From Bacteroidota bacterium (lineage in GTDB: Bacteria > Bacteroidota > Bacteroidia > AKYH767-A > OLB10): a DNA stretch of 64,000 nt. Location: positions 62,001 through 126,000 of the forward strand of contig JADJMG010000008.1 of assembly GCA_016709725.1 (NCBI GenBank), given 5' to 3'. The translations under genes were made by a program, and so were the position numbers. The notes under the pieces are model-generated. The model ran no database searches, was not told the DNA's origin, and worked only from the letters and a program-made list of their open reading frames with translations. Below, piece after piece: positions 1 through 8,516 of this stretch. Position 1 is the stretch's first letter. Each line of letters opens with the position of its first letter.

Positions 1-3000
1 GACCATTTTCAAATAACAAGTAAGCGTTTTGTGCGCAATGAAACACTCCCATTCCACCTGGAAAATATTTAGTTCCGGTAAAATCAGTGAGTAATTCTGC
101 AGCTGCTCTTGAGTACGTGGAGTGACCAGAAAGATAACCGGGGAAAGGTGGAGAAGCAAAAGAAGCGCGTTGATACGGATGCCATTTTTCAGCCAATGTC
201 CAACCAACACCTGCAACATCGGTATCTACATTATTGATAGCATCATGCCCCTTCCAAGCTTTCAACTTAATTTTTCCTACATTGATGGTACCATTTGCTA
301 GTGAATCACCGGGGTGTATCACTTCAATATATCCGGGTACAAGCGGCAATCCTGCTGGATGGAAATTTGAATCGAGCGGATTGGAACTTTGTCCCAAATC
401 GGCCATAGCACGAATAGCTGAAATAGGACGAGAAGTATCATACCAGCCTTTAATTCCCCAAATAGAAATGGCGACATCATGCATCGCTCCACCTAATGCA
501 AAATAACCTTTCACGCTCCATTCCAAATCATCTAATGGAGTACCGGCGCCTTTATATTTTTTTGTTTCTAATGGATGGTCGGATACGTAATTAAAAATAC
601 TGTACCAGTGTCCGGGTGGTGTTTCCGAATTTGGACCATCAGCCCAGAATTCCGAAAGCACACGCGCAAAATCGCCACGCTTCACTAAATTAGTAGCATA
701 GGGTAAGCCGGTCACTGGATTCAAAGTATGGCCGACGTTTGTTGTACCTCCATTTAAAAAATTATAAAAATTCGGATAGTCGGCAACGTTAGCAGGCAAC
801 ACATTTCTGTTTCCTTGCGTTTTTGGAGAAATATCCCACATCGTAGTATCTGCAGGATCTAAGTGAGAAGACCATACAGCAACCATCGCATGCCCCCATT
901 GAAATTGCGAAGAGGTTCCACTTCCATCCATTTGCAAAATGGGTGGGGCTCCGGGATCATGATACACTTTATAATTAAATCCGTTCCGTTGGTTCACAGT
1001 TAAATCGGCTGGTGACAAAGCAAACGGAACCACCTGACCCCACTCCGGACTCAATGCCGGCGGTGTTGCACCGGGAATAGCATTTCCACTTTGATCGATA
1101 AAAAGATCCAGTGTTAGCGGTTGCCAACGATTCAGATTTGTCATGTTTGGATTTCCTGGAAGATCCACGATCATAGGTGGATTCACCGGAGTATAACTCG
1201 TATTCGCATAACTTCCTTGCTCGTTGGATCCATCCTGCAAGCCAAAAGCAATATACTTTGCTGCAATATAATTTCCGAGGGCGCGTGCGTCTCCGTTCGT
1301 ATAATTTGTATCCGTATAATTTTTATCGTAACCCAATGAATCCATCTCCACGTCATAAGCCGTCATCAACAACGCTGCTTGCGGCGAATTAGCGAAACGA
1401 TGTTTCAGTAAACGATAAGAAGCATAGGAGATGGCTTTACGACGATCTTGAGCAATGTCAGTTGAAGCGGGAATTCCAGTAAAAGGACAAGTGAATGTAC
1501 CCACGGTTTTACCTAATAAAAACTCAATGGAATTATTATCATAGGCAGCCCATGCATCCCACATTGCAGACGAATGATGAAATAAATTTCGAGCATGGAC
1601 TGTAGGTCGCGCAAAATCTCTTCGGATAGATGCCAACAATAATTCGTTCCATTGCCGTGCAATATTATCGTTCAAATCAACTGTAGGATAAGTCACATTG
1701 GGTGCACAATTAGGATCGGGGTTGGTAGGACAAGGATCGCAGCCATCGGCTAATCCATCTAGATCGTAATCGGCGTTTATGGGAGCGAGCTCACAACTGT
1801 CATTCATAAATACGCCATAGCCATTACAAAAGCCCGTTACAAAATCCTGCAAACCATCATTATTGATATCCATCCATGCAAAGTCAAATACATTCTTTGC
1901 CCATGGTAAAGTTGTTGTTCCGTACACATTCACCATCACACCGTTATCATTGCGATAAATAGCCATACGCCGACCGCTGGCGCAAGGGGGAATATCCACA
2001 TCCACGTCGGCAATACCAACATCCATATCCCCATCCAAATCCAGATCCGCTACGTGTACATTTCCGCCGAATCCATTTGTTGTACTAAAATTTAAATTCG
2101 TTTTTACCACAGTTAAACTCGAATCGGGAATAATCGTTGTTACCCGCAAAATGTAATCGCTTCCATCATCAACAACAAAAAAATCTTTTTTACCATCCAA
2201 ATTAAAATCGGCTATGTCAAACATATAAGGAGAACTTGTAGGAACCAGGTTTTGCCATTTGGTAAATGTTCCGGTTCCATTATTAAAAAGTACAATCACA
2301 CCGCGCGCATTCCATGGAGAGACGTTATAAAGCGTAGAATTTTTTATAATATCGTTATCGCCGTCATTATCGATATCTACTATTTGACATGCTGTGCCAA
2401 AAGCTGAGTTTCGCAAATCACCTAAGCGCGCTGCACTTTCATTGGTAAAAAATCCAGTTCCATTATTAATTAAAAGATAATCTTTGGCAATGCCACCAGA
2501 TCCATTTGCTCGATAATTCACAAAATAAATATCCAATGCACCATCGCCAGTAACATCACCAGCCCAGACGGCACAGAACCGAACTGGATCTTCTGAAAGG
2601 ACCGGAAGACGCAAACTTGTTTCTTCTATAAATCCTTTCCAATTTCCCAATGAGTCATTTCCTTCGTTTCGGAAATACTGCGGTTGTTGCAAAAATGTAT
2701 TTGCAATAATCACATCCTTCCAGCTATCCCCGTCAAAATCACCTACGAATACATCGCGAGCAAAACTAATTGAATCGATGAATTGCGGAGCATGCAACAA
2801 CGTTTGATCCGTCAATATTCCATTCACATTCATCAACAAGAGTGTCGACTTTCCGGGCTGTGTAGGACTAGAAAACGGTTGTTTCCGTACCACGATTAGA
2901 TCTTGTTTGCCATCGTTGTTAAAGTCTTCTGTCCACATGTCCTTTTCTTCTGGATCGCTATTCGCTACGGAGGAAACCACCAAGCGCGTAGATGTAGCAT

Positions 3001-3148
3001 CCAGCCAATTGAACCATTGCGAAAAACAGAGATTTGTGAAAGAAGGAAGCAGTGTAAAAACGAAGATAAGGGTAGAAAAAATAAAAGGAAATTTCCTATC
3101 AATCAAGAGAGTTGCTTGCTCCTTCTTTTGTGTAGAAGTTGCATACAT
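1..3148 (-). CDS. Secreted FG-GAP repeat protein with C-terminal vanadium-dependent haloperoxidase-like domain (partial, runs off left edge)
   Basis: One uninterrupted frame of 1,049 codons starts at the ATG at 3148 and is still open at base 1. A hydrophobic segment (residues about 20-43, ending CFSQ) is a likely signal peptide. Residues about 60-470 hold FG-GAP/VCBS motifs of the type DFNNDGKQDLIVV and DFDGDSWKDV, which normally form a calcium-binding beta-propeller. A short DxDxDGxxD linker with CDPCP follows near residue 465. From about residue 485 the sequence has the start typical of the vanadium haloperoxidase/PAP2-related family (ARQWNELLLASIRRDF, then PTVHARNLFHHSSAMWDAW), and near residue 1000 the PGYLSGHSTYSR motif with the vanadate/phosphate-binding Gly-His. 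Substrate is unknown: haloperoxidase or acid phosphatase. The C-terminus, possibly a T9SS domain, lies outside the window. Confidence 0.85.
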   Translation of the reverse strand, partial: MYATSTQKKEQATLLIDRKFPFIFSTLIFVFTLLPSFTNLCFSQWFNWLDATSTRLVVSSVANSDPEEKDMWTEDFNNDGKQDLIVVRKQPFSSPTQPGKSTLLLMNVNGILTDQTLLHAPQFIDSISFARDVFVGDFDGDSWKDVIIANTFLQQPQYFRNEGNDSLGNWKGFIEETSLRLPVLSEDPVRFCAVWAGDVTGDGALDIYFVNYRANGSGGIAKDYLLINNGTGFFTNESAARLGDLRNSAFGTACQIVDIDNDGDNDIIKNSTLYNVSPWNARGVIVLFNNGTGTFTKWQNLVPTSSPYMFDIADFNLDGKKDFFVVDDGSDYILRVTTIIPDSSLTVVKTNLNFSTTNGFGGNVHVADLDLDGDMDVGIADVDVDIPPCASGRRMAIYRNDNGVMVNVYGTTTLPWAKNVFDFAWMDINNDGLQDFVTGFCNGYGVFMNDSCELAPINADYDLDGLADGCDPCPTNPDPNCAPNVTYPTVDLNDNIARQWNELLLASIRRDFARPTVHARNLFHHSSAMWDAWAAYDNNSIEFLLGKTVGTFTCPFTGIPASTDIAQDRRKAISYASYRLLKHRFANSPQAALLMTAYDVEMDSLGYDKNYTDTNYTNGDARALGNYIAAKYIAFGLQDGSNEQGSYANTSYTPVNPPMIVDLPGNPNMTNLNRWQPLTLDLFIDQSGNAIPGATPPALSPEWGQVVPFALSPADLTVNQRNGFNYKVYHDPGAPPILQMDGSGTSSQFQWGHAMVAVWSSHLDPADTTMWDISPKTQGNRNVLPANVADYPNFYNFLNGGTTNVGHTLNPVTGLPYATNLVKRGDFARVLSEFWADGPNSETPPGHWYSIFNYVSDHPLETKKYKGAGTPLDDLEWSVKGYFALGGAMHDVAISIWGIKGWYDTSRPISAIRAMADLGQSSNPLDSNFHPAGLPLVPGYIEVIHPGDSLANGTINVGKIKLKAWKGHDAINNVDTDVAGVGWTLAEKWHPYQRASFASPPFPGYLSGHSTYSRAAAELLTDFTGTKYFPGGMGVFHCAQNAYLLFENG

Positions 3149-3284
3149 ACGATTAGATTTTAGAGACCGAGTTTATTTTCAAAGTTAAAAAAATCCTCGA
3201 AATACACAATATCATTGACCAATGTCATTCATACTTTTACCCAATAAAACCATCAAAAAAACGAGAAAAAAGGGTTAAAATTCC

Positions 3285-3695
3285 TTATTTAATATGATAT
3301 TCTCTTTTTGAAAGGTATCTCATCAATCCCCATCCAAGGAGAGACCCGATACAATTTGCAATAAAATCCACGTAATCTGCAGTTCGGTTGGTGAGTATAT
3401 ATCCTTGATATATTTCAATCAATCCACCATAAATTATACCGCCAATTAAGGGAATGCTAAATTGATTTCTCGACCATCTAGTTCCAGTAGGCATTTTACT
3501 AAAGCCATTGGTGAAAAGAATCACAAAAACCGCATAAAAGAGAAAGTGAGCAATTTTATCGGGAGCTAATAAATCGAAAAGATCAGGAATCTCAATCGCA
3601 GGTGGTGTAATCGTGCTCAGGATCAGAATCAACAAAGCCCAGCTAATGCCGGGCCAGTTGTAATGAAAGAACCTTATACTTGTAATATCAACCAC
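3285..3695 (-). CDS. VanZ-like family membrane protein
   Basis: 136 residues with about four hydrophobic segments. The VanZ-like signature is visible: DKIAHFLFYAVFVILF in the second membrane segment, GGIIYGGLIEIYQG in the third, and a D-x-x-D region (ADYVDFIANCIGSLLG) before the last. VanZ was named for weak teicoplanin resistance in enterococci, but in Bacteroidota these short proteins have no established role. The start overlaps the end of gcvH by 8 bases, so the two are probably translationally coupled. Family assignment is good, function is open. Confidence 0.75.
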   Translation of the reverse strand: MVDITSIRFFHYNWPGISWALLILILSTITPPAIEIPDLFDLLAPDKIAHFLFYAVFVILFTNGFSKMPTGTRWSRNQFSIPLIGGIIYGGLIEIYQGYILTNRTADYVDFIANCIGSLLGWGLMRYLSKREYHIK

Positions 3696-4068
3696 CTATC
3701 AAAGACTTATAAGTGTCGGCACTTAACAAATCTGATAGTTGAGAAATATCTGCAATCTTTACTTTAACCATCCATCCTTCGTTGTATGGATCTTTATTCA
3801 CCAATTCAGGAGCACTTTCCAACTTAGCGTTCAATTCCAACACTTCCCCTTTCACAGGCATGAACAAATCAGAAACCGTTTTAACAGCTTCTACGGTTCC
3901 GAAAACGGCATCCTTATCCACAGTTTCTCCAACCGTTTCAATCTCGATATAAACGATATCACCCAATTCACTTTGTGCGAAATCAGTAATGCCAATGGTG
4001 GCAACATCACCATCCACGCGAATCCACTCGTGGTCTTTGGTGTATTTTAGTTCAGCTGGAATATTCAT
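3688..4068 (-). CDS. gcvH: Glycine cleavage system H protein
   Basis: 126 residues, full length for the family. GcvH carries the lipoyl arm that shuttles the aminomethyl group between the P, T and L proteins of glycine decarboxylation. The lipoylation site is Lys63 in GTVEAVKTVSDLFMP, and the KDHEWIRVDG start and NKDPYNEGWMVKV end are canonical. It lies between sprA (36 bases upstream) and the VanZ-like gene (8-base overlap) on the same strand, the order I remember from many Flavobacteriia. The other glycine-cleavage genes are not in the window. Confidence 0.97.
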   Translation of the reverse strand: MNIPAELKYTKDHEWIRVDGDVATIGITDFAQSELGDIVYIEIETVGETVDKDAVFGTVEAVKTVSDLFMPVKGEVLELNAKLESAPELVNKDPYNEGWMVKVKIADISQLSDLLSADTYKSLIGG

Positions 4069-4103
4069 AATACTATTTTGTACAAAAATAATATTATTTT
4101 CGA

Positions 4104-7100
4104 TTACTGGGATAAAGAAAAACGAACTTCAATACCAGTCAACACATTTGAGGTTGGAAATGACGTAGAAATGACTGGTTGGTTTATCGTTTGCTCATAA
4201 AATAAACGCACATTTAATCGCTCGTTTACGGTATAATCTGCGGCACCCTTGATGGAATAAACATTTAAACCTGCTGTGGGCTGATTAACTCCTTCCAGCA
4301 ATCGACGAATGATGGTAATATTACGTCGTGCAGAAAAATCGGCTGTAAGGTTCAAACTGTTTCCAGCAACCTTCTTTTTTCCACCAAGCCCAAAAGGTAA
4401 ACGGAACTTAGGCATTCGATAACCGAATCCTAATACAATTTCATTTCCTTTTACCTCTGTGATTTGCACTCCAGCATAGGTTAACGATACATTTCGATCG
4501 CGGCGGAACTCAGCACGCGTTTGTATATTATTTTTCCACGTAACATCCACTCCTATTAATGGACCAAATTGTTCACTCATCGAAACCTGAGCAAGCTCAC
4601 GCTTCGGTATAAAATTTTTAGAGATATCACGCACAGAAGGGAATTCGGAATCTACATAACTTGCATTTCGCTGGAATGAGTTTACATTATAAGTAGCGCG
4701 ATAACTATGCGTAATGTTTACAGAAGTAAAGATTTTCTTCAACAATGGCAATTTTCCTAATCCATCATAAGTGATTCTCCAGTTTGGTAAAGGAATACGT
4801 GGAAAAACGTTAAGGTCAATTCCTGTTGGAGACTTGCCTGTATAGGCTGATAAGAAAGCTAAAGCCAATACTTCTTGTTGTGTACCACTATATCCATCAT
4901 TGTAAACAACTCCGAAAGTATCAGGTAGTGCTACCCCATTTGAATTAGGATTTTGTGATGCTAAACGCTCAGAAAGTATTTTTCTGTTTTCATTGAACTT
5001 ATCAAACGTTGCGCTTTCGTAGGTTTTCGAATCGTCTTTTACAAAGGCTGTTCCCCATCCAATAACGGAGATACTGAAATTACCGGTTTCGGTGACACCT
5101 TGCGATTCAAAACCGGTTCCATTGTATCTAAAGAATTCAGAATTGTTTCTGCTGAATTGTCGGGTTGCTGTTAATTCGATTTTCATTCCATCAAATGGCT
5201 CGATAGAAGCACGTCCTGAAAAGTTGGAGGAATACGTTCGTGTCAATGGATTGTTTAACGTAGAATCTGCTGTAATCCATCCTCCACGTACTGCGCGCTC
5301 ACGAATGTCTCTTTGCGATCCCACAGTAAAACCAATTCCCGGAGAATTGTTATTAAGATCTTGTCCGAACACATCCGAATAATTTACATAACCAGGTAAT
5401 GATGTTCCATTGGTTTCACTGTAAGTAAATCCAACTGTTTTGAGTCCCATAATCATTCTCGCTACAAATCGAACAGCGTCAGGTGTTGTGCGTGGTTTCT
5501 TTTCTGCAGGAACTGGTATTTTAGGCTTCAAGCTATCTGCTGGCGTTGTCGCTGGATCCGGTGGTTTTACCTTTGGTTTCGGCGGAGTTTTTGGCTTCGG
5601 AGAATTCATCTTCTTCAGCCAAGGAACTTTATTATACAGCGTGGTCATGGTAAAATTACCATTGAGTTGCTTGGTATTTGAATTCTGAATGGTATTTCCC
5701 GTTCGCGGATCTGTGGTGAATAGCCCTTCGGTATTTCTTAAGTATTGCCCTGCTGTCCAACTGTAGTTAAATCCATAGCGCGCATTTAACGAAATCCAAT
5801 TGGTAAACGGAAACTTATTCAACGGCACCTGATAACTTACATTACCTGTTTGCTGGTAATTTTTATTTCTTCCCAGCAAGAAATTTTTTCCAAAAATATT
5901 ACTCCGAATCGAATCACGATCTTCCTTCGAGTCAATTCTTCCTTCGGGCTCATCTACAACAGAGAAGTTGTTGGCATTGAAATCAATTTTAATACTTCGG
6001 GTAAGATCTAATTTGAAATCATACAATCGACGCATCTCAAAATTTTTGTTGAAGAAAGTATCGCGAATGATGTCGTTATAACCTGTATTGTTTCTAAATA
6101 ATTTTTCACCGTACATCCGGGTCACATCGGCACGGAAATTCAGACTGGTTGGAATCAAATTGAGGTTAATATCCTTGATGGGCTTCAGGTACTTCGATTT
6201 CATGATGTTCGCCTTTTCAAAAGGGGCGATGTACTTAGGGGTAGTATTGTAATTATAACCAACAGCACCTCGATGAGTTTTCACAACATCGTATTCAATA
6301 TTTATATCGCGATGAAATACTTCATCATACCCATATGTAAAATTGAAATTTTCAACGTCGTACACACGTGCCTTCGCTCCCGCAGTACGATTCTTTTTTA
6401 CATTGGTAAAGTTGATTCCTTTGGTTTGTGTATAATCCTGTGAACGCTTCTTGATTTCTCGCTTCTCACTCTTACTATCTGCTTCACCCAATGACTTAGT
6501 AAATAAAACATCTTGATCTAATGCATCATAAACTGGATTGCGAACTACCGTGCCGTAATTCACATACATCGGAATGTCTAAGTTTGCTTTTTGAGGAAGA
6601 AACTTTCCAAGATAAATAGATGACGTTACGTTAAAAGTAGTTTCTGAATTGACGGGACGTTCGCTTACTTTTTGATCCAAGGGACCAAAGTTCGCCGACT
6701 TATGTTGTCCGGCCACAGTGACATTTCCAATATCTGCTAATTTAGCATTGACGCGACCGTTCGCTGCCCAACCGCCTTTCTTACTGAAGTCGGTAAGTCG
6801 AAGTTCGTTGACCCATACCTCTCCGCATTTCTTTTGACCATCGTCACCACCCGGAACAAGTGGATTCAACTTGGGATTCCGAATTCCGATCATAATGGAT
6901 CGAATAGAACTGAGCGATGGATTACCGCGAACACTAAACGTTCGATTAGTACCTGATTCTCGTTCGGAATACAGACTTGTTATATTCAATGCGCCTCCCG
7001 AATTATCTACAGCTTTATTACGCCGCAACTTCATGTCCACAAACTTCTCGAGTTCCAATTCAATGTTATTTGCAGTAGGCCAGATAGCATCGGGCGATGT

Positions 7101-8516
7101 GGTTCCCCAAGCCGTCACACTTAATGGCACTTCGTATTCATAATAGTTTTCGCTGAAGTCATTACCCATGCGGATAAACACATTCATATCACCGCTTTTC
7201 AATGCATCGGGATCACCAGAACTCTCTGCATGAATAAACATTTTTATTTTTTCATACAATCGCAAATCCAACTCAAAATTTTTAAAAGCTCCTCGTGCAT
7301 CACCATCTTCCAAATCACACACTTTTAATGACAAACTTTGCTCATTCAATCGTTGAAGTACTGTTGATCCAATATTGATCTCACGTAAAATTCCTGGAGG
7401 AATCGCATAATTGATGGGAGTTCGTTTTCCATTCTCTTCAATGTTCACAACAGAAATATCAAAGGTGGCATTGTTTGGATCGGTTCCAATCACATCTCCA
7501 ATCGAACGTAAATCGTAATTATATTTTCTCCACTCACCACGTAAAAGTTCCAATCGTGCAAAACGCAAAGTCATCGGCTCATCAAATGTAGTCATGAACA
7601 TACGAATGAAAGAAATAGTATTGAATCCTTCAATATCACCGATGCGGGTAATATTTGGATTTGTACCGTTGATTTCGCGAATTGGAATTTTAAACTGATA
7701 CCAAGTTACTTGATCTGATGTACCATTAGGTAAGTTTACCGTACGTGTTATTTTATCGACAATAAAATTTTGTCCTACTTCCATTTCACCGGGACGCAGC
7801 GACACGCGGTATTGATAATATTGCTCGCTGCTTTCTTGATTGAAATCTTTATTTACGTCAGCTACATCAGGAATCGTTGTGGCAGCGGTTGGATAACTCT
7901 CTGGTGATTGCGCGTCTGTGGGTGAATTACCCTCTGGGTTACTAAATTTTTTATAACGATCTAAAATTCCTAAACTTTGGTTGTCGTAATCAGTACCGCG
8001 ATAGTAATGGTAGTTATCGGAAGATGGATCGCCTGCTGCTTCTGCATACGCTTGTGCATTTACATTGGCTTGCAAATCGCTCAAATAAGTTTGGAAGAAA
8101 GAGCCTTCTAAATTATTTCTAAGTCCATCAAAACCTACGTCTTGATATTGGCGTGCATCGGGACTGTTATCAAAAGCGTAAATAATGGGTGGTTGTGTTT
8201 TCGGTGTAAATCCCCAAATGGTATTACTAGCAGCGCTGGTGTCGCCATCAATTGGCAATCCATTTTCATACTCCAGTTTACCATCTTTCAACACATCCTC
8301 TGAAATATTTCCTAAGTTGAAATATAGATCTCCTCCACCTTGATTCACATTTTGAGTATTGCTATTAAAAGGATCCATCATCCAGAATTGAATGAATTCA
8401 ATATTGGCTACGTCAAAATCAGTAGTTTCAATTCTACGCATGATACCACCCCATCGTGAACCTGGATTATTCAATTTACCATCCGAGTTAACCACGGCAC
8501 TTAATGCAGTGGGCAC
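4104..8516 (-). CDS. sprA: Cell surface protein SprA, C-terminal part (separated from the N-terminal part by a 1-base frameshift)
   Basis: 1,470 residues that continue the upstream part of SprA in another frame. SprA (Sov in Porphyromonas) is the giant outer-membrane beta-barrel translocon of the type IX secretion system, needed for secretion and gliding. The part begins inside the conserved region leading to SRWGGIMRRIETTDFD, continues with strand-rich barrel sequence, and has a Pro/Lys-rich linker around residues 965-1020. It ends with an aromatic-poor terminal strand (GIEVRFSLSQ). The GTG at 8516 is not a real start: the frame is open upstream to about 8547, where it meets the N-terminal part. 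Together they give about 2,416 residues, the usual SprA size. Confidence 0.9.
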   Translation of the reverse strand: MPTALSAVVNSDGKLNNPGSRWGGIMRRIETTDFDVANIEFIQFWMMDPFNSNTQNVNQGGGDLYFNLGNISEDVLKDGKLEYENGLPIDGDTSAASNTIWGFTPKTQPPIIYAFDNSPDARQYQDVGFDGLRNNLEGSFFQTYLSDLQANVNAQAYAEAAGDPSSDNYHYYRGTDYDNQSLGILDRYKKFSNPEGNSPTDAQSPESYPTAATTIPDVADVNKDFNQESSEQYYQYRVSLRPGEMEVGQNFIVDKITRTVNLPNGTSDQVTWYQFKIPIREINGTNPNITRIGDIEGFNTISFIRMFMTTFDEPMTLRFARLELLRGEWRKYNYDLRSIGDVIGTDPNNATFDISVVNIEENGKRTPINYAIPPGILREINIGSTVLQRLNEQSLSLKVCDLEDGDARGAFKNFELDLRLYEKIKMFIHAESSGDPDALKSGDMNVFIRMGNDFSENYYEYEVPLSVTAWGTTSPDAIWPTANNIELELEKFVDMKLRRNKAVDNSGGALNITSLYSERESGTNRTFSVRGNPSLSSIRSIMIGIRNPKLNPLVPGGDDGQKKCGEVWVNELRLTDFSKKGGWAANGRVNAKLADIGNVTVAGQHKSANFGPLDQKVSERPVNSETTFNVTSSIYLGKFLPQKANLDIPMYVNYGTVVRNPVYDALDQDVLFTKSLGEADSKSEKREIKKRSQDYTQTKGINFTNVKKNRTAGAKARVYDVENFNFTYGYDEVFHRDINIEYDVVKTHRGAVGYNYNTTPKYIAPFEKANIMKSKYLKPIKDINLNLIPTSLNFRADVTRMYGEKLFRNNTGYNDIIRDTFFNKNFEMRRLYDFKLDLTRSIKIDFNANNFSVVDEPEGRIDSKEDRDSIRSNIFGKNFLLGRNKNYQQTGNVSYQVPLNKFPFTNWISLNARYGFNYSWTAGQYLRNTEGLFTTDPRTGNTIQNSNTKQLNGNFTMTTLYNKVPWLKKMNSPKPKTPPKPKVKPPDPATTPADSLKPKIPVPAEKKPRTTPDAVRFVARMIMGLKTVGFTYSETNGTSLPGYVNYSDVFGQDLNNNSPGIGFTVGSQRDIRERAVRGGWITADSTLNNPLTRTYSSNFSGRASIEPFDGMKIELTATRQFSRNNSEFFRYNGTGFESQGVTETGNFSISVIGWGTAFVKDDSKTYESATFDKFNENRKILSERLASQNPNSNGVALPDTFGVVYNDGYSGTQQEVLALAFLSAYTGKSPTGIDLNVFPRIPLPNWRITYDGLGKLPLLKKIFTSVNITHSYRATYNVNSFQRNASYVDSEFPSVRDISKNFIPKRELAQVSMSEQFGPLIGVDVTWKNNIQTRAEFRRDRNVSLTYAGVQITEVKGNEIVLGFGYRMPKFRLPFGLGGKKKVAGNSLNLTADFSARRNITIIRRLLEGVNQPTAGLNVYSIKGAADYTVNERLNVRLFYEQTINQPVISTSFPTSNVLTGIEVRFSLSQ

